Under the pieces are notes generated by a model. That model had not been told where the DNA came from, ran no database searches, and saw only the letters and a list, made by a program, of their open reading frames with translations. 64,000 nt of DNA from Anastrepha obliqua (lineage: Eukaryota > Arthropoda > Insecta > Diptera > Tephritidae): the NCBI RefSeq assembly GCF_027943255.1, contig NC_072893.1, positions 132,183,784 through 132,247,783 on the forward strand, read 5' to 3'. Below are positions 63,661 through 64,000 of this stretch, piece by piece; positions within the stretch are counted from its first letter, which is position 1; the number at the start of each line of letters is the position of its first letter. Both the position numbers and the translations under genes were made by a program.

Positions 63661-64000
63661 TCTGAGCTCTTGATTGCTACTTTTCTTGTTTTTAAACTGG
63701 AATTCAAATTAACATACTGTTAGCGCCATCTTTTAAAAATATACTTTGAAATGAAAATTACACAGAACAGAAATGGGAAATAATCAGCAAAAATAATATA
63801 TATTTTTGAAATTTTTCTTGAAAATATCTACGGAAAGTGTGAAAACAATCTCTTTTCTTAAATATCTTAAGTAAAAACTTCTAAAATATTAATTATTTTT
63901 GCCGATTTCAGTTGTGTGTATTTTTCACACCATTTATTCACTGTTTCACTTGTTATCAATCATTTGCAAAATTAATATATATTTTGTAAACTTTTCGTGA
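63661..64000. other. AT-rich end of window, probable Helitron 5' leader
   Basis: Lies upstream of the Helitron start codon on the minus strand. No open frame or terminal motif is seen. It may still be inside the element. Confidence 0.4.

Overview
This window is eukaryotic nuclear DNA from a higher fly (Diptera, Brachycera). It is AT-rich, has short phase-conserved introns, Drosophila-type genes, and a dense, layered set of insect transposable elements. A tephritid fruit fly is my best guess. That rests on the style of the repeats (jockey-type LINEs, a tRNA-like SINE, Helitrons, DUF4817-type Tc/mariner elements) and is inference, because no species marker is present.

Layout: (1) 1-5641 holds two head-to-head FAD-dependent GMC oxidoreductase genes, each with one phase-0 intron at the same codon. 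They are divergently transcribed from a 1.8 kb spacer that contains a broken LINE fragment. (2) 5642-10334 is intergenic and holds inverted-repeat elements, a SINE copy, a 49-bp-arm foldback and a 32-bp palindrome with a hobo-like terminus. (3) 10335-17216 is the three-exon Cdc7 (DDK replication-initiation kinase) gene, with a 3.7 kb second intron and a very large kinase insert. (4) 18699-22603 is a complete-length but dead non-LTR retrotransposon with 13-bp target duplications, twin PHD-like fingers and a 2A-like motif. (5) 22812-23279 is a small minus-strand ZNF593/Bud20-type zinc-finger gene (60S ribosome assembly). (6) 29477-34176 is a young-looking full-length jockey-type LINE with a poly(A) tail and target duplications. 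Its reading frames are broken by only three frameshifts, two of them in homopolymers. (7) 34186-58823 has no recognisable host gene and is a patchwork of MITEs, mariner and Tc/mariner relics, a non-autonomous Helitron, SINE fragments and low-complexity DNA. (8) 58824 to about 63660 is a minus-strand autonomous-type Helitron (Rep/helicase). Its 3' end is recognisable, and its coding sequence is broken by stops, frameshifts and a 218-bp palindromic insertion between the two Rep catalytic motifs.

The host genes (redox enzymes, Cdc7, ZNF593) show no functional link to one another. Most of the window's novelty lies in its mobile DNA. The points most worth checking are two 32-bp palindromes that look like complete TIR-only hAT elements with 8-bp target duplications, two Helitrons of different size that share a GCGAAGC hairpin apex at the 3' end, and a TTAA-flanked 720-bp family with a second diverged copy 3.8 kb away.
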